NCBI RefSeq assembly: GCF_900129455.1 | Contig: NZ_FQVU01000003.1 | Location: 186,001 to 250,000, forward strand | DNA from: Jatrophihabitans endophyticus | GTDB taxonomy: Bacteria > Actinomycetota > Actinomycetes > Mycobacteriales > Jatrophihabitantaceae | Direction of reading: 5' to 3' | Length of the DNA: 64,000 nt | Shown: one piece after another, positions 35,288-44,242 of the stretch | How the letters are laid out: every line of letters begins with the position of its first letter | Numbering within the stretch: position 1 is the stretch's first letter | Notes under the pieces: model-generated | Databases searched by the model: none | What the model saw: the letters and a program-made list of their open reading frames with translations, nothing else | What the model was told of the DNA's origin: nothing | Translations under genes and position numbers: made by a program

Positions 35288-35660
35288 CCGGTCCGGCGCC
35301 GTCGCCGCCCTGCTCGCGCCGGCGCTGTTGCTCGTTGCGCTCGGCCAGCCCGGCGAGGAACTCGTCGTCGTCGTCCGGGCTCAGGGGCCGGGCCTGCGCG
35401 CGCCGCGCCGGCAGCGCCGACATCCCGTAACCGGCGGTGCCGCGTCCGGCGCCCCGCGGCGTCGTGGCCCGCGCGTTCCAGGGGCGGCCCGCGATCAGCC
35501 ACGCGAGCGAGCCGACGTCGGCGAGCAGGACGACGACGAGCACCCACAGCAGCTTCGGCAGCGTCCGCACCTGGTCGGCCGGTGTGGTGATCGCGTCGAT
35601 GACGCAGAAGATCCACACCCCGAGCGCCAGCAGGCCGAGCGCACCACCGAAGAGCACCAT
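35280..35660 (-). CDS. PLDc_N-domain small membrane protein
   Basis: 126 residues. Two hydrophobic helices (LFGGALGLLALGVWIFCVIDAI and LLWVLVVVLLADVGSLAWLIAGRPW) fit the PLDc_N / phospholipase D N-terminal membrane family. A hydrophilic C-terminal tail contains an acidic run (DDDDEF) and basic ERNEQQRRRE. No catalytic phospholipase motif is present. ATG at 35660 preceded by GGAAGG seven bases upstream. Function unknown. Confidence 0.8.
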   Translation of the reverse strand: MVLFGGALGLLALGVWIFCVIDAITTPADQVRTLPKLLWVLVVVLLADVGSLAWLIAGRPWNARATTPRGAGRGTAGYGMSALPARRAQARPLSPDDDDEFLAGLAERNEQQRRREQGGDGAGPVT

Positions 35661-35759
35661 GCGCACACCTTCCGTCTCCCGGACGTCCGCCGCCGGCGAC
35701 GGTACGCGGTCAAGCTGTGCGGCGCCGGGGTGCCGCGGAACGCGAGGTAGGTTCGCCGC

Positions 35760-36929
35760 GTGCCCCGCCTCGCCGACCTGACCGCCGTCCTCGACGCGTG
35801 GTTCGACCCGCGGTGGGCGGAGTCGTGGGACGCGGTAGGACTCGTCTGCGGCGACCCCGACGAGCCGGTCGAGCGCGTCCTGCTCGCCGTCGACGCGGTG
35901 CCCGCCACCGTCGCCGAGGCCGTCGGCCTCGGCGCGCAGCTGCTCGTGACGCACCATCCGTTGCTGCTGACCGGCGTGCACGGCGTCCCGGCCGACGACC
36001 CCAAGGGTGGCCTCGTCCACCGCATGATCCGCGGCGGGGTCGCCCACCTGGTCGCGCACACCAACGCCGACGTCGCGTCCCCGGGCGTGTCGGACGCGCT
36101 CGCCGCCCGCTTCGGACTGCGCGACCTGCAGCCGCTCGACCCGCAGCCCGGGCCGGCGCTGGACAAGCTCGTCGTGTTCGTCCCGACCGCCGAGCGCGAG
36201 CCGATGATCGACGCGCTCGCCGCCGCCGGCGCCGGCCGGCTGGGCGACTACGACCGCTGTGCCTGGTCGAGCGAGGGGGACGGGACGTTCCGCCCGCTCG
36301 CCGGCGCGCACCCGACGCTCGGCGCCGTCGGCGAGATCGAGCGGGTCGGCGAGTCCCGCGTCGAGATGATCGTGCCGAGCGACGCCCGGGCCTCGGTGGT
36401 CGCGGCGCTCCGCGCGGCGCACTCCTACGAGGAGCCGGCCTTCGACCTGCTGCCCATGGCGCCGATCCCGGGCGCGCGCGGGACGGGGCGGGTGGGCGAG
36501 CTGGCGGCGGGCAGCACGCTGCGGGAGTTCACCGAGCGCGCGGCCGCGGTGCTCCCGCCGACCGCGTGGGGCGTCCGCGCCGCCGGCGATCCGGACCGGC
36601 CGGTGCGCCGGGTCGCGGTGTGCGGGGGGTCCGGCGGCGGTTACGCCGATCTCGCCCGCGCCGCCGATGCCGACGTGTTGCTCACCGCCGACCTCAAGCA
36701 CCATCCGGTCGTCGAGGGCGTCACGGAGCGCGGACCCGAGGCCATGGCGCTCGTCGACGCGGCGCACTGGGCCACGGAGGCGCCGTGGCTCGACGACGTC
36801 GCGGCGGCGCTGCGCGGCCGGTTCGGCACTACGGTGGACGTCCGGGTGTCGCGGCTCGTCACCGACCCGTGGACGATCCACGCGGCATCGCCCGACCTGC
36901 CCGAACGAGGGAGCACGAAGAGCACGTGA
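35760..36929 (+). CDS. Nif3-like dinuclear metal centre protein
   Basis: 389 residues. Metal-binding motifs of the Nif3/YbgI family: LLVTHHPLLLTGV and LVAHTNADVA N-terminally, and C-terminally LLTADLKHHPV and LVDAAHWATE. A central insert of about 130 residues (PII-like domain, HSYEEPAFDLLPM) occurs in the longer bacterial members. Exact enzymatic role unsettled; GTP cyclohydrolase-1 type 2 is a common label. GTG start; first of a three-gene operon joined by GTGA overlaps. Confidence 0.93.
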   Translation: MPRLADLTAVLDAWFDPRWAESWDAVGLVCGDPDEPVERVLLAVDAVPATVAEAVGLGAQLLVTHHPLLLTGVHGVPADDPKGGLVHRMIRGGVAHLVAHTNADVASPGVSDALAARFGLRDLQPLDPQPGPALDKLVVFVPTAEREPMIDALAAAGAGRLGDYDRCAWSSEGDGTFRPLAGAHPTLGAVGEIERVGESRVEMIVPSDARASVVAALRAAHSYEEPAFDLLPMAPIPGARGTGRVGELAAGSTLREFTERAAAVLPPTAWGVRAAGDPDRPVRRVAVCGGSGGGYADLARAADADVLLTADLKHHPVVEGVTERGPEAMALVDAAHWATEAPWLDDVAAALRGRFGTTVDVRVSRLVTDPWTIHAASPDLPERGSTKST

Positions 36930-37663
36930 ACGCCGACCCCGCCACGCAGCTGCGGCTGCTCGACCTGCAGGCCGCCGACACCGCGCTGTCGCAGCTGGCG
37001 CACCGCCGCCGCACGCTGCCCGAGATCGCCCGGATCGCCGAGAAGGCCACGGCGGCGGACGCCGTCCACACCGAGGTGATCGACGCGCAGACCGCCGTCG
37101 CCGACATCGAGCTCGAGCAGACCCGCCTCGAGAACGACGTCGAGACGGTGCGCGCACGCACCGCCCGCGACGACGCGCGGCTGCAGGCCGGTGGCCTGCC
37201 GTCGCGCGAGCTCGAGGGGCTGCAGCACGAGATCGCGACGCTGGCCCGCCGCCAGTCGAACCTCGAGGACGAGCTGCTCGACGTCATGGAGCGCGCCGAG
37301 GCCGCGCAGGCCTCGCTCGCCGACGCCTCGTCGCGCCACGACGCGCTGGTCGCCGAGCAGCGGGCGCTCGAGGGCGAGCGCGACGCCGCGTTCGCCGACA
37401 TCGACGCCGCCGCCGCGCAGCGCTCGCCCGAGCGCGCCGCGATCGCCGGCGAGCTGCCGGCCGACCTGGTGGCGCTGTACGAGAAGGCGCGCGCGCAGAG
37501 CGGCAACGGCGCCGCCCTGCTGCGGCAACGGCGCTGCGAGGGCTGCCGCATCGAGCTGTCCGGCAGCGACCTCGCCGCCGTCGGCAAGGCGGAGCCGGAC
37601 GCGGTCGTGCGCTGCGACAACTGTCGCGCCATCCTCGTCCGTACCGCCGAGTCGGGACTGTGA
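36926..37663 (+). CDS. Coiled-coil protein with C4 zinc ribbon (CdsZ-type)
   Basis: 245 residues: a long antiparallel coiled coil (about residues 20-170, Ala/Glu/Leu heptads) followed by a zinc ribbon with CEGC and CDNC, and the LPADLVALYEKAR hinge between them. This architecture is the actinobacterial C4-type zinc-ribbon family; function unclear, possibly a nucleic acid or protein scaffold. GTG overlaps the Nif3 stop and its own stop overlaps the next gene. Confidence 0.9.
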   Translation: MNADPATQLRLLDLQAADTALSQLAHRRRTLPEIARIAEKATAADAVHTEVIDAQTAVADIELEQTRLENDVETVRARTARDDARLQAGGLPSRELEGLQHEIATLARRQSNLEDELLDVMERAEAAQASLADASSRHDALVAEQRALEGERDAAFADIDAAAAQRSPERAAIAGELPADLVALYEKARAQSGNGAALLRQRRCEGCRIELSGSDLAAVGKAEPDAVVRCDNCRAILVRTAESGL

Positions 37664-38763
37664 GCGCGGGCGGCGTCGAGCACGTCATCGTCGAGGCCGA
37701 CGGCGGGTCCCGCGGCAATCCCGGCCCGGCCGGTTACGGCGCGGTGGTCTTCGACGCCGCGTCCCGGGCCGTCCTGGCCGAGGAGTCGGACGCCATCGGT
37801 GTCGACACCAACAACGTGGCCGAGTACCGCGGGCTGATCGCCGGACTGCAGGCCGCGCACGCGCTCGGAGCGCACCGCGTCGACGTCCGCATGGACTCCA
37901 AGCTCGTCGTCGAGCAGATGTCGGGTCGGTGGTCGGTCAAGAATGCCGTGCTGCAAGGGCTCTCGCGCGAGGCGCAGGCACTGCGGCGCGGCTTCGACGA
38001 GGTCACCTTCGGGTGGATCCCGCGCGAGAAGAACAAGCACGCCGACCGGCTCGCGAACGAGGCGATGGACCGCGCGGCGGGCAGGACGCCGAAGCCGGCC
38101 CGGACCCCGGTCGTGGCCGCGCCGGCCTGGGTGCCGCCGGCCGGGCCGCCGACCCGGCTCGTCCTGGTCCGCCACGGCTCGACCGTCCACTCGGCCGACA
38201 AGCGCTTCTCCGGTCGCAACGACCTGCCGTTGAACGACGCCGGGCGGCGGCAGGCGGCCGCGCTCGCCGGCCGCCGGTACGGCCAGGTCGCCGCCGTGGT
38301 CTCCTCGCCGCTGCGACGGGCGGTCGAGACCGCCGAGGCCGTCGCCGGCCCGCTCGGGCTCGCGGTGCGGATCGTCGACGACCTCGTCGAGACCGACTTC
38401 GGCGCGTGGGAGGGGCTGACGTTCGCCGAGGCGCGCGAGCTGGACCCGGCCGCGCTCGACGCCTGGCGGGCGTCGCCCGACGCCGCGCCGCCCGGTGGCG
38501 AGTCGTTCGCGGCCGTCGCGCGGCGCGTCCGCCGTGCTCGCGAGGAGGTCATCGGCGCGCACCCGGGCGGGACCGTCGTCGTCGTCTCGCACGTCACGCC
38601 GATCAAGACGTTGGTGCGGCTGGCGCTGGACGCCCCGCCCGCGGCGATGTTCCGGCTGCACCTCGACACCGCGTCGGTGTCGACCGTCGACTACTGGGAC
38701 GACGGCAACTCCTCGGTGCGGCTCGTCAACGACACCGCACACCTACACCCCGACGGCGTGTAG
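37660..38763 (+). CDS. Bifunctional RNase H / histidine phosphatase
   Basis: 367 residues. Residues 1-140 are an RNase HI domain (VEADGGSRGNPGPAGYG, NNVAEYRGLI, RMDSKLVVEQM, ADRLANEAM) that degrades RNA in RNA:DNA hybrids. After a Pro/Ala linker, residues 165-367 are a histidine phosphatase (VLVRHGSTVHS, SSPLRRAVETA, TDFGAWEG, VVSHVTPIK), the alpha-ribazole phosphatase/CobC group. The same fusion is known in M. tuberculosis. GTG overlaps the preceding stop; its end overlaps the convergent permease by 21 bases. Confidence 0.95.
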   Translation: MSAGGVEHVIVEADGGSRGNPGPAGYGAVVFDAASRAVLAEESDAIGVDTNNVAEYRGLIAGLQAAHALGAHRVDVRMDSKLVVEQMSGRWSVKNAVLQGLSREAQALRRGFDEVTFGWIPREKNKHADRLANEAMDRAAGRTPKPARTPVVAAPAWVPPAGPPTRLVLVRHGSTVHSADKRFSGRNDLPLNDAGRRQAAALAGRRYGQVAAVVSSPLRRAVETAEAVAGPLGLAVRIVDDLVETDFGAWEGLTFAEARELDPAALDAWRASPDAAPPGGESFAAVARRVRRAREEVIGAHPGGTVVVVSHVTPIKTLVRLALDAPPAAMFRLHLDTASVSTVDYWDDGNSSVRLVNDTAHLHPDGV

Positions 38764-39990
38764 CGCGACCCACAGCGCGGCCGTCGCCGCCACCACCAGG
38801 ACGGGCACGGTGAGCAGGCCGAGCCGGTGGAACTCCCCGGCGCGCGGCTTGTCGTCGGCGGGCAGGAGCCGCCGCCACAGCAGCGTGGCCAGCGATCCCG
38901 GGTACGTGGCGTTGGGCCCGACGTTGACCCCGATGAGGACGGCGAGGACGAGCGCCGGGTTGCCGGTGACGACCGGCAGCAGGGCGAGCGTGGCGGGCAG
39001 GTTGTTCACCGCGTTGGCGAGGACGGCGGCCAGCGCGGCGAGCGCCAGCAGCGCGACGAAGGACGTCCCGGACGGCACGAGGTCGGTCAGCGCGTCGTGC
39101 AGCCCGTGCCGCGTCACGCCGTCCACCACGACGGCGAGGGCGAGCACGAACGCGCAGAAGCCGGGGGAGGCCTCGCCGACCAGCCGCCACGGGTGCACGT
39201 CACGTCCCCGCAGCCGGGGCACGAGCAGGGCGACGCAGCCGGCGAGCGCCGCCCACGCCGGCGCGACGTCCACCGCGGACGCGACCACGAACGACGCCAC
39301 GGTCGCGGCGAGGACGACCAGCGCGTACCGCGGCGGCGGGGGGACGTCGTCCGGGCGGGCGGCCGCGCGCCCCGCGAGGTCGCCGCGGAAGAACACCCGC
39401 AACGCGAGCCACTCGCCCGCGCACATCACCAGCCACGGCAGCAGCATCAGCGCGCCGAAGCGCCCGAAGGACAGCCCGGCGGCACCGAACGCGAGCAGGT
39501 TGGTGAGGTTCGAGACCGGCAGCAGCAGCGAGCCGCTGTTGGCGAGCCGGGTGCACGCGTAGGCAAACGGCCGCGCCGGAACGGCGAGCCGCGCGGCGGT
39601 GGCGAGCACGACCGGCGTCAGCAGGACGACCGTCGCGTCGAGGGTGAGAGTCGCCGTCGTCGCGGCGGCCAGCGCCACCACCATGCCCAGCAACCGCGGC
39701 GGGTCGCCCCCGCTCAGCCGGGCGGCCGTCGCGCCCAGGTAGGTGAAGACGCCGGCCTCGGCACAGAGGTGACCGAAGACCAGGATCGCGGCAAGGAACG
39801 CGACGGTGGGCCCGAAGCCTCGCAGCGTGTCGAGCGCGGCGTGACCGGGCACGATCCCGAGGAGCACGACGAGCACCGCCGCCGGCACCGCGACCGCGGC
39901 CTCGGTGATGCCGCGGGGCCGCAGCACCGCGAAGCCGAGCGAGAGCACGAGCAGGACGGCGGCGACGACCTCGGCGGTCGCGCCGGTCAT
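38743..39990 (-). CDS. ArsB/SLC13-type ion permease
   Basis: 415 residues with about 11 hydrophobic helices. The segment LANSGSLLLPVSNLTNLLAF closely resembles the ArsB signature, and AVLANAVNNLPATLALLPV with GVNVGPNATYPGSLATLLW is the second pseudo-repeat. Arsenite or an organic anion could be the substrate. No arsR, arsC or other ars gene is nearby, so an arsenic role is not supported by context. ATG start. Confidence 0.82.
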   Translation of the reverse strand: MTGATAEVVAAVLLVLSLGFAVLRPRGITEAAVAVPAAVLVVLLGIVPGHAALDTLRGFGPTVAFLAAILVFGHLCAEAGVFTYLGATAARLSGGDPPRLLGMVVALAAATTATLTLDATVVLLTPVVLATAARLAVPARPFAYACTRLANSGSLLLPVSNLTNLLAFGAAGLSFGRFGALMLLPWLVMCAGEWLALRVFFRGDLAGRAAARPDDVPPPPRYALVVLAATVASFVVASAVDVAPAWAALAGCVALLVPRLRGRDVHPWRLVGEASPGFCAFVLALAVVVDGVTRHGLHDALTDLVPSGTSFVALLALAALAAVLANAVNNLPATLALLPVVTGNPALVLAVLIGVNVGPNATYPGSLATLLWRRLLPADDKPRAGEFHRLGLLTVPVLVVAATAALWVALHAVGV

Positions 39991-40012
39991 CAGACGCGCT
40001 GCGGAACGGGCA

Positions 40013-40528
40013 TCAGAGCAGCTCCGCGCCCTCGAAGTGCCCGAGCACCTCGCGGTAGAGCTCGATGCCCATGCCGTTGGGGTCGCGGAAGTACAGGCTG
40101 TCGTCGGCGCCGCGATCCGGCCCGAGGTAGTCGACGCCGGCGTCGGTGAGCTTCGTCCGCGCCGCCTCGAACTGCTCGGAGGTCACCGAGATCGCGAGGT
40201 GCTGCAGGGCGCCGATCGTCTCGCGGTACGCCTCGTGCTCGTGCCCGGGGAAGTCGAAGAAGCCGAGCAGCGTGGCGTTGCCGAGGTCGAAGAAGAAGTG
40301 GCTCGAGCCGGCGTAGTCGCGGTTCTCGACGAGCTCGACCAGCGGGAAGCCGAGGAAGTCCTGGTAGAAGCGGATCGTCTCCTCGACGTCGGCGCAGACG
40401 AACGCGGCGTGGTGGAGGCCGCGGGCGGTACTGGCCGGCCGCTCCGCGCGCGGCCGCAGGTATCGCTCGCGCAGCTGCTCGCGGCGTTCGCGGACGGCGG
40501 CGAGCTCGGCACCGCTCGGTTGGGGCAT
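40013..40528 (-). CDS. VOC family protein
   Basis: 171 residues. A helical N-terminal extension of about 35 residues precedes the VOC fold: GLHHAAFVCADVEETIRFYQ, LGFPLVELVE, then the second module LQHLAISVTSEQF ending FRDPNGMGIELYRE. Metal ligands are likely His in LHHAAF, His in LQHLAI and Glu in IELYRE, so it could be an active dioxygenase or glyoxalase-like enzyme. Substrate unknown. Lies 22 bases after the permease gene start and is divergent from the GNAT gene. Confidence 0.82.
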   Translation of the reverse strand: MPQPSGAELAAVRERREQLRERYLRPRAERPASTARGLHHAAFVCADVEETIRFYQDFLGFPLVELVENRDYAGSSHFFFDLGNATLLGFFDFPGHEHEAYRETIGALQHLAISVTSEQFEAARTKLTDAGVDYLGPDRGADDSLYFRDPNGMGIELYREVLGHFEGAELL

Positions 40529-40565
40529 GGGCAGAGCGTATCCAGGTGCGCCGCACCGTACGGTC

Positions 40566-41066
40566 GTGACCGTGATCGTCGCCCTGGCCGCCGAGCGGGT
40601 GGACGAGGTCCACGCGTTGCGCGTCGAGCTGCACCGGCACCACGCCGCCATCACGACGCCCCCGGGATGGGTGCCCCGGGACGAGGAGGACGCCTGGCGG
40701 AGCTGGCGTGCGAGGGCGGCCCCGCTGCTGCACGAGGGTGTGGCGGCGCTGTTCGTGCACCGCGCTTCGGCCGCCGCCGAGCCGGACGGGATGGCGCTGG
40801 TGACGATGCTGCCCGCCGCCGAGCTCGCGCGCCCCGTCCTCGGTGCCACCGGCGAGCACGCCGAGCTGCTGACGCTCGTGGTGCGGGCGCGCGCGCGGAG
40901 CGCCGGGATCGGCGCGGCGCTGTACGAGGCGGCGGCCGGCTGGGCCCGCGACCGCGGCGCGGTGGTCATGCACGTCGACACCCGGGCCGGCAACGTCGAC
41001 GGCCTGCGCTTCTACGAGCGGCAGGGCGCGCGCCCCGCGTTCACCCAGCTGATGCAGCCGCTGTGA
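40566..41066 (+). CDS. GNAT family N-acetyltransferase
   Basis: 166 residues with the acetyl-CoA binding core: LLTLVVRARARSAGIGAALY (motif A, degenerate RxxGxG as RSAGIG) and VMHVDTRAGNVDGLRFYERQ (motif B). Substrate unknown. GTG at 40566 or 40572 are equivalent choices. Ends seven bases before the RNase P RNA -10 box. Confidence 0.82.
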   Translation: MTVIVALAAERVDEVHALRVELHRHHAAITTPPGWVPRDEEDAWRSWRARAAPLLHEGVAALFVHRASAAAEPDGMALVTMLPAAELARPVLGATGEHAELLTLVVRARARSAGIGAALYEAAAGWARDRGAVVMHVDTRAGNVDGLRFYERQGARPAFTQLMQPL

Positions 41067-41078
41067 GCGCCGTATAGT
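41049..41078 (+). promoter_or_regulatory. Promoter of the RNase P RNA gene
   Basis: A strong -10 element TATAGT at 41073-41078 sits eight bases before the predicted RNA start. CTGATG at 41049-41054 is a weak -35 with an 18-base spacer and lies within the end of the GNAT gene. Confidence 0.6.
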
Positions 41079-41085
41079 GCGCAGC

Positions 41086-41486
41086 GCGGCGGACGAGCCG
41101 ACCGGACGGCCGCGTCACGAGTGATCGTGCCGAGGAAAGTCCGGACTCCACAGGGCAGGGTGGTTGCCAACGGCAACCCGGGGCGACCCGCGGGACAGTG
41201 CCACAGAAAACAGACCGCCCGGGTGCGTGCACCCGGGTAAGGGTGAAACGGCGGTGTAAGAGACCACCAGCGCGGCGGGTGACCGCAGCGGCTCGGTAAA
41301 CCCCACCCGGAGCAAGGTCAAGAAGGACCGGTTCGCCGGTCCGCGCAGGCGTTCGAGGGCGGCCCGCCCGAGCCTGCGGGTAGACCGCTCGAGCCTGTCG
41401 GCGACGGCAGGCCTAGATGGATGGCCGTCACCCGGCACCTCGGTGCCGGGCACAGGATCCGGCTTACAGGTCGACTCGTCCGCCGC
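41086..41486 (+). ncRNA. rnpB: RNase P RNA, bacterial class A
   Basis: Catalytic RNA that trims tRNA 5' ends. P1 is formed by GCGGCGGACGAG (41086) and CTCGTCCGCCGC (ending 41486). Conserved blocks are in order: GAGGAAAGTCCGGACTCC near 41131, ACAGAAAACAGACCGCC near 41202, AAGGGTGAAACGGCGGTGTA, GTAAACCCCACCCGGAGCAA, AGGCCTAGATGGATGG near 41409 and ACAGGATCCGGCTTACAG at 41452. Ends are set from P1 pairing and may be off by a few bases. Confidence 0.95.
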
Positions 41487-41806
41487 CCTGACCCCACGCG
41501 GCGGTTCGACCTGCACCGACGTGGCCAGGACCGCGGTGATGCAGGTCGAATCGTTGCGGCCAACGAGGAGCGCGGACACGTCCTCAGCGTGCGGCGCGAG
41601 GAGTTCGAGGCGCCGATGATCCGCTCCAGCAACGACGACGTGGACGAGGTAGCCGAGAAGGCGCGTGACGTGCTCGTCGCGGACCGCGAGCAGGACGAGA
41701 TCTGAGCGGGCCGACGATGCCTCGCAAACCGGGGAGACCATCCGAGGTACGTCCTGCGTGACCGATGCGGATGCACGTGTCGCGGCCGGTGGCAGGATCG
41801 ACAGCC
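41487..41806. other. 320-base gap after rnpB without a convincing gene
   Basis: No tRNA or known RNA motif is seen. A plus-strand frame ending at 41705 encodes an acidic, plausibly helical stretch (MIRSSNDDVDEVAEKARDVL, from ATG 41616, 29 residues) with GAGGAG upstream. It is too short and starts too uncertainly to call a gene. It could be a decayed gene end. Confidence 0.3.
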
Positions 41807-42193
41807 GTGACCGACAGCGAGCTCGCCGAGCTGGTGGTCGCGCTCCGGGCGCGCACCGACGTCGCGGCGCTGGGTGGAGCCGTGGCCGAGCTGCTCGCCG
41901 CGGTGCTGCCGGCCGACATGGTCGAGGTCGCCCGGTCGGGGTCGTGGCGCGAGCGTAGGGCGGGGCGCGGCCGTCTCGAGCGCGTCGGGGTGACGGCGGG
42001 GGAGCGCAGGCTGGTGCTGGAGCTGGCCGGTGGGACCACCCAGGGCTGGGAGCACCACGTCGTGCACGGCGTCACCATCGCTCGGCACCGGCGCGAGCTC
42101 GACGACTGGCTGCGACGTCTCGCCGAGCTGCTGTACCACCGGGCCCGGGACGACGAGAGGGCGCGCGCCGCGCTCGAGCACTTCCTGCGGTAG
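41807..42193 (+). CDS. Hypothetical protein beside the YbjQ genes
   Basis: 128 residues, no family recognised. Predicted mostly helical at both ends (TDSELAELVVALRARTDVAA and DDWLRRLAELLYHRARDDERARAALE) with a central beta-rich, basic part. Has no signal peptide or membrane helix. GTG at 41807 chosen because it gives a normal hydrophilic start; earlier starts add a basic tail. It ends 4 bases from the convergent YbjQ-family gene. Confidence 0.6.
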   Translation: MTDSELAELVVALRARTDVAALGGAVAELLAAVLPADMVEVARSGSWRERRAGRGRLERVGVTAGERRLVLELAGGTTQGWEHHVVHGVTIARHRRELDDWLRRLAELLYHRARDDERARAALEHFLR

Positions 42194-42197
42194 AGCC

Positions 42198-43004
42198 TCA
42201 GTCGGCCAGCGGCAACACCAGCGAGGGCGACTCCACCTGGTGGTCGTCGTGCAGGGAGCGGACCGCCGTCCCGATCGCGAAGAACTCGGTGGTGTGGCCG
42301 CCCCAGCGGTGTGGCAGCGCCCGCAGCTCCACGCCGACGATGCCGTCGGCCGCGAGCGCGTCGGCCTCGGCCTGCATCCGTCCCGCGGCGAGCTCGCGGG
42401 CCTCGTACATGGCCTCGGTGAGCTGGGGGATCTCGGTGTTGCGGCCGAACGAGCCCAGCTTCTGCCACCCCGACTGGTGGGCGACGTGGTAGACGCACGT
42501 CCCCATGACGAGTCCCAGCGGTGCGTACCCGGTCCGCAGCAACGTCCAGAAGTCCTGCCCCGACAGGTCGGACGTGAAGGGGCCGCCGGCGTCGGTGCGC
42601 CAACGACCGCCGGCCTCGTCGGAGATCGCGGTGCCCACGGCCAGGAACTCGGCGAGGTCCCCACCGGTCTCGTGGAAGCGGATCTCGAGGCGGACGCCGA
42701 CGATGCCGTCGGCGTGCAGCACCTCGGCCTCGGCCGTCATCCGGGCCATCGCGAGCTCGCGGGCGTGGTACATCGCCTCGGACAGCGTGGTGAGTTCCAT
42801 GTTCTTCGTCCACCGGCCGCGTTGCAGCCCGACGTGGTACACGCTCGACCCCATCACCAGGCCGAGCGGTCGGAAGCCGGCCTCGCGCACGAGCAGGAAC
42901 TCGTTGACCGACAGGTCGGAGGTGAAGACGGGCCGGCCGGCGCCCGAGGGCGGCCGGGCGAGGCGGCGCATGGCCTGCTCGGGAAGCGACGTCGGTTCGG
43001 TCAC
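42198..43004 (-). CDS. Tandem YbjQ/heavy-metal-binding-domain protein
   Basis: 268 residues with two copies of a YbjQ-like (DUF74) domain at about 27-127 and 143-250. Both contain the same run of features: FTSDLS, PLGLVMG, VYHV, EAMYHARELAMARM or EAMYEARELAAGRM, and DGIVGV. Single YbjQ domains form pentamers and are annotated as heavy-metal-binding, with little direct evidence. GTG overlaps the upstream gene's stop by 4 bases, so the two are co-translated. Confidence 0.8.
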   Translation of the reverse strand: MTEPTSLPEQAMRRLARPPSGAGRPVFTSDLSVNEFLLVREAGFRPLGLVMGSSVYHVGLQRGRWTKNMELTTLSEAMYHARELAMARMTAEAEVLHADGIVGVRLEIRFHETGGDLAEFLAVGTAISDEAGGRWRTDAGGPFTSDLSGQDFWTLLRTGYAPLGLVMGTCVYHVAHQSGWQKLGSFGRNTEIPQLTEAMYEARELAAGRMQAEADALAADGIVGVELRALPHRWGGHTTEFFAIGTAVRSLHDDHQVESPSLVLPLAD

Positions 43005-43879
43005 CGCGCCACTGCCGACACGTCGACGAGGGGGAGCACGGGCCGCGCCGCGATGCCGCCGGACCGCACGGCGAAGCGGGCCAACGAGCTGCCCCATGCC
43101 ACCGCGAACGAGAGCCGGTCGGTACGCCCGATCAGGGTCAGGCACTCGACGCGGTGGGTGTGCACCGTGATCGGTGCGACGAGCACGCCGTCCGCCCCGA
43201 CCAGTCGTGCCGCGACCCGCAGCCGCTCGCGGACCGACGCGCGCAGCTGGTTGGTCAGGTCGGTGAAGCCCGGGATCTCCAGGTTCCTGCGCCGTGCGTC
43301 GCGAGCCTGCACCAAGGCGTCGAGCTGCTCGACGTCGGCATCCTCGTGCCGGACCGCCACCTGCGCGGTGACGTGCAGGTCGACCGGGGCCCACCCGGTG
43401 CGCATCGAGCCCGCGACGTCGGCGGCCGACAGCGCGGTGAGGAACGGACGCGCGGGCCGGACGGCCGACCGGGCCCACACCGCGGTGCCGGCGAGCACGA
43501 CCTCGCGCAATGCCCCGTCGCGACGCTCGATCGAGACGGTGACGCCGACGGCGCCGTCGGCGTCGCGCGCGACGACCTCGGCACGCAGCCGGTCGACGGC
43601 GGTGCGCAGCGAGAGCTGCTCGCGTTCGGGGAACGGGACCGCGGTGCCTTGGAGCAGCGCGCCGCCCAGCCGGACCGGGGCGGTACCGCCGCCCCGGTGA
43701 CCGCAGGACGCGTGGTGGGGCGGCGCCACGGTCGACGCGACGCAGCCGAGGACCTCGCCGACCGGATCCAGGCCGACGCCGCGCAGGGCGGCGACGTCAC
43801 CCACCGGCCCGAGCGGCCCGATGCCGTCGCCGAGCCGGGCGGCCCGGCGGCGGGCGGAATCGGGGGGCCGCAGCGGCAT
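43001..43879 (-). CDS. Divergent YbjQ-like partner protein
   Basis: 292 residues. Weaker versions of the same features are seen: LGCVASTVA in the first half with ADGAVGVTVSIE, and FLTALSAADVAGSMRTGWAPVD, LRVAARLVGADGVLV and a final LIGRTDRLSFAVAWGSSLARF in the second. It reads as a diverged two-domain relative of the gene it overlaps. ATG at 43879 preferred; GTG at 43915 possible. Function unknown. Confidence 0.65.
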   Translation of the reverse strand: MPLRPPDSARRRAARLGDGIGPLGPVGDVAALRGVGLDPVGEVLGCVASTVAPPHHASCGHRGGGTAPVRLGGALLQGTAVPFPEREQLSLRTAVDRLRAEVVARDADGAVGVTVSIERRDGALREVVLAGTAVWARSAVRPARPFLTALSAADVAGSMRTGWAPVDLHVTAQVAVRHEDADVEQLDALVQARDARRRNLEIPGFTDLTNQLRASVRERLRVAARLVGADGVLVAPITVHTHRVECLTLIGRTDRLSFAVAWGSSLARFAVRSGGIAARPVLPLVDVSAVAR

Positions 43880-43918
43880 GTGCGCAACATACGCCGACGG
43901 GCGGGGCACGCTCACGGC

Positions 43919-44209
43919 GTGAGCAACCTCGAACGGACCGAGTGGATCGTGGTGCGCCCCGAGGGCGGTATCGCCGGCGGCCGACTCGCTCCCGGGTACG
44001 AGGGGCAGTGGCTACGCCGGGACCAGCTCGGCGCCGTCGACGTCCTCGAACTCGGCGGCCCGCAGGGCCCGGTGCGCGCCTACCCGACCGAGGAGATCGA
44101 GCTGAGCCCGGCCGGTGACATCGCGCAGGTGTGGCGCGTCAGGGGCGACACGGGCGCGGACGCGCGCGAACACGGGCTCGACTCGCCGGACCACGGACCG
44201 CCGTCCTGA
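43919..44209 (+). CDS. Small conserved-looking hypothetical protein
   Basis: 96 residues; beta-rich centre (TEWIVVRPEGGIAGGRLAPG, AVDVLELGGPQGPVRAYPTE) and an acidic, probably disordered tail. No family recognised. GTG at 43919 lies 39 bases from the divergent YbjQ-like gene. Amino acid composition looks like a real protein rather than a shadow frame. Confidence 0.5.
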   Translation: MSNLERTEWIVVRPEGGIAGGRLAPGYEGQWLRRDQLGAVDVLELGGPQGPVRAYPTEEIELSPAGDIAQVWRVRGDTGADAREHGLDSPDHGPPS

Positions 44210-44242
44210 CGTGTCGGTCGGCGGCGCGCGGCCACCGCCGCG

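Noticed and set aside
38743-39990. Arsenic resistance operon
   Set aside because: Only the ArsB-like permease is present; no arsR, arsC or arsA nearby.
41115-41741. Minus-strand protein across rnpB
   Set aside because: The region is fully explained by RNase P RNA pairing and conserved blocks.
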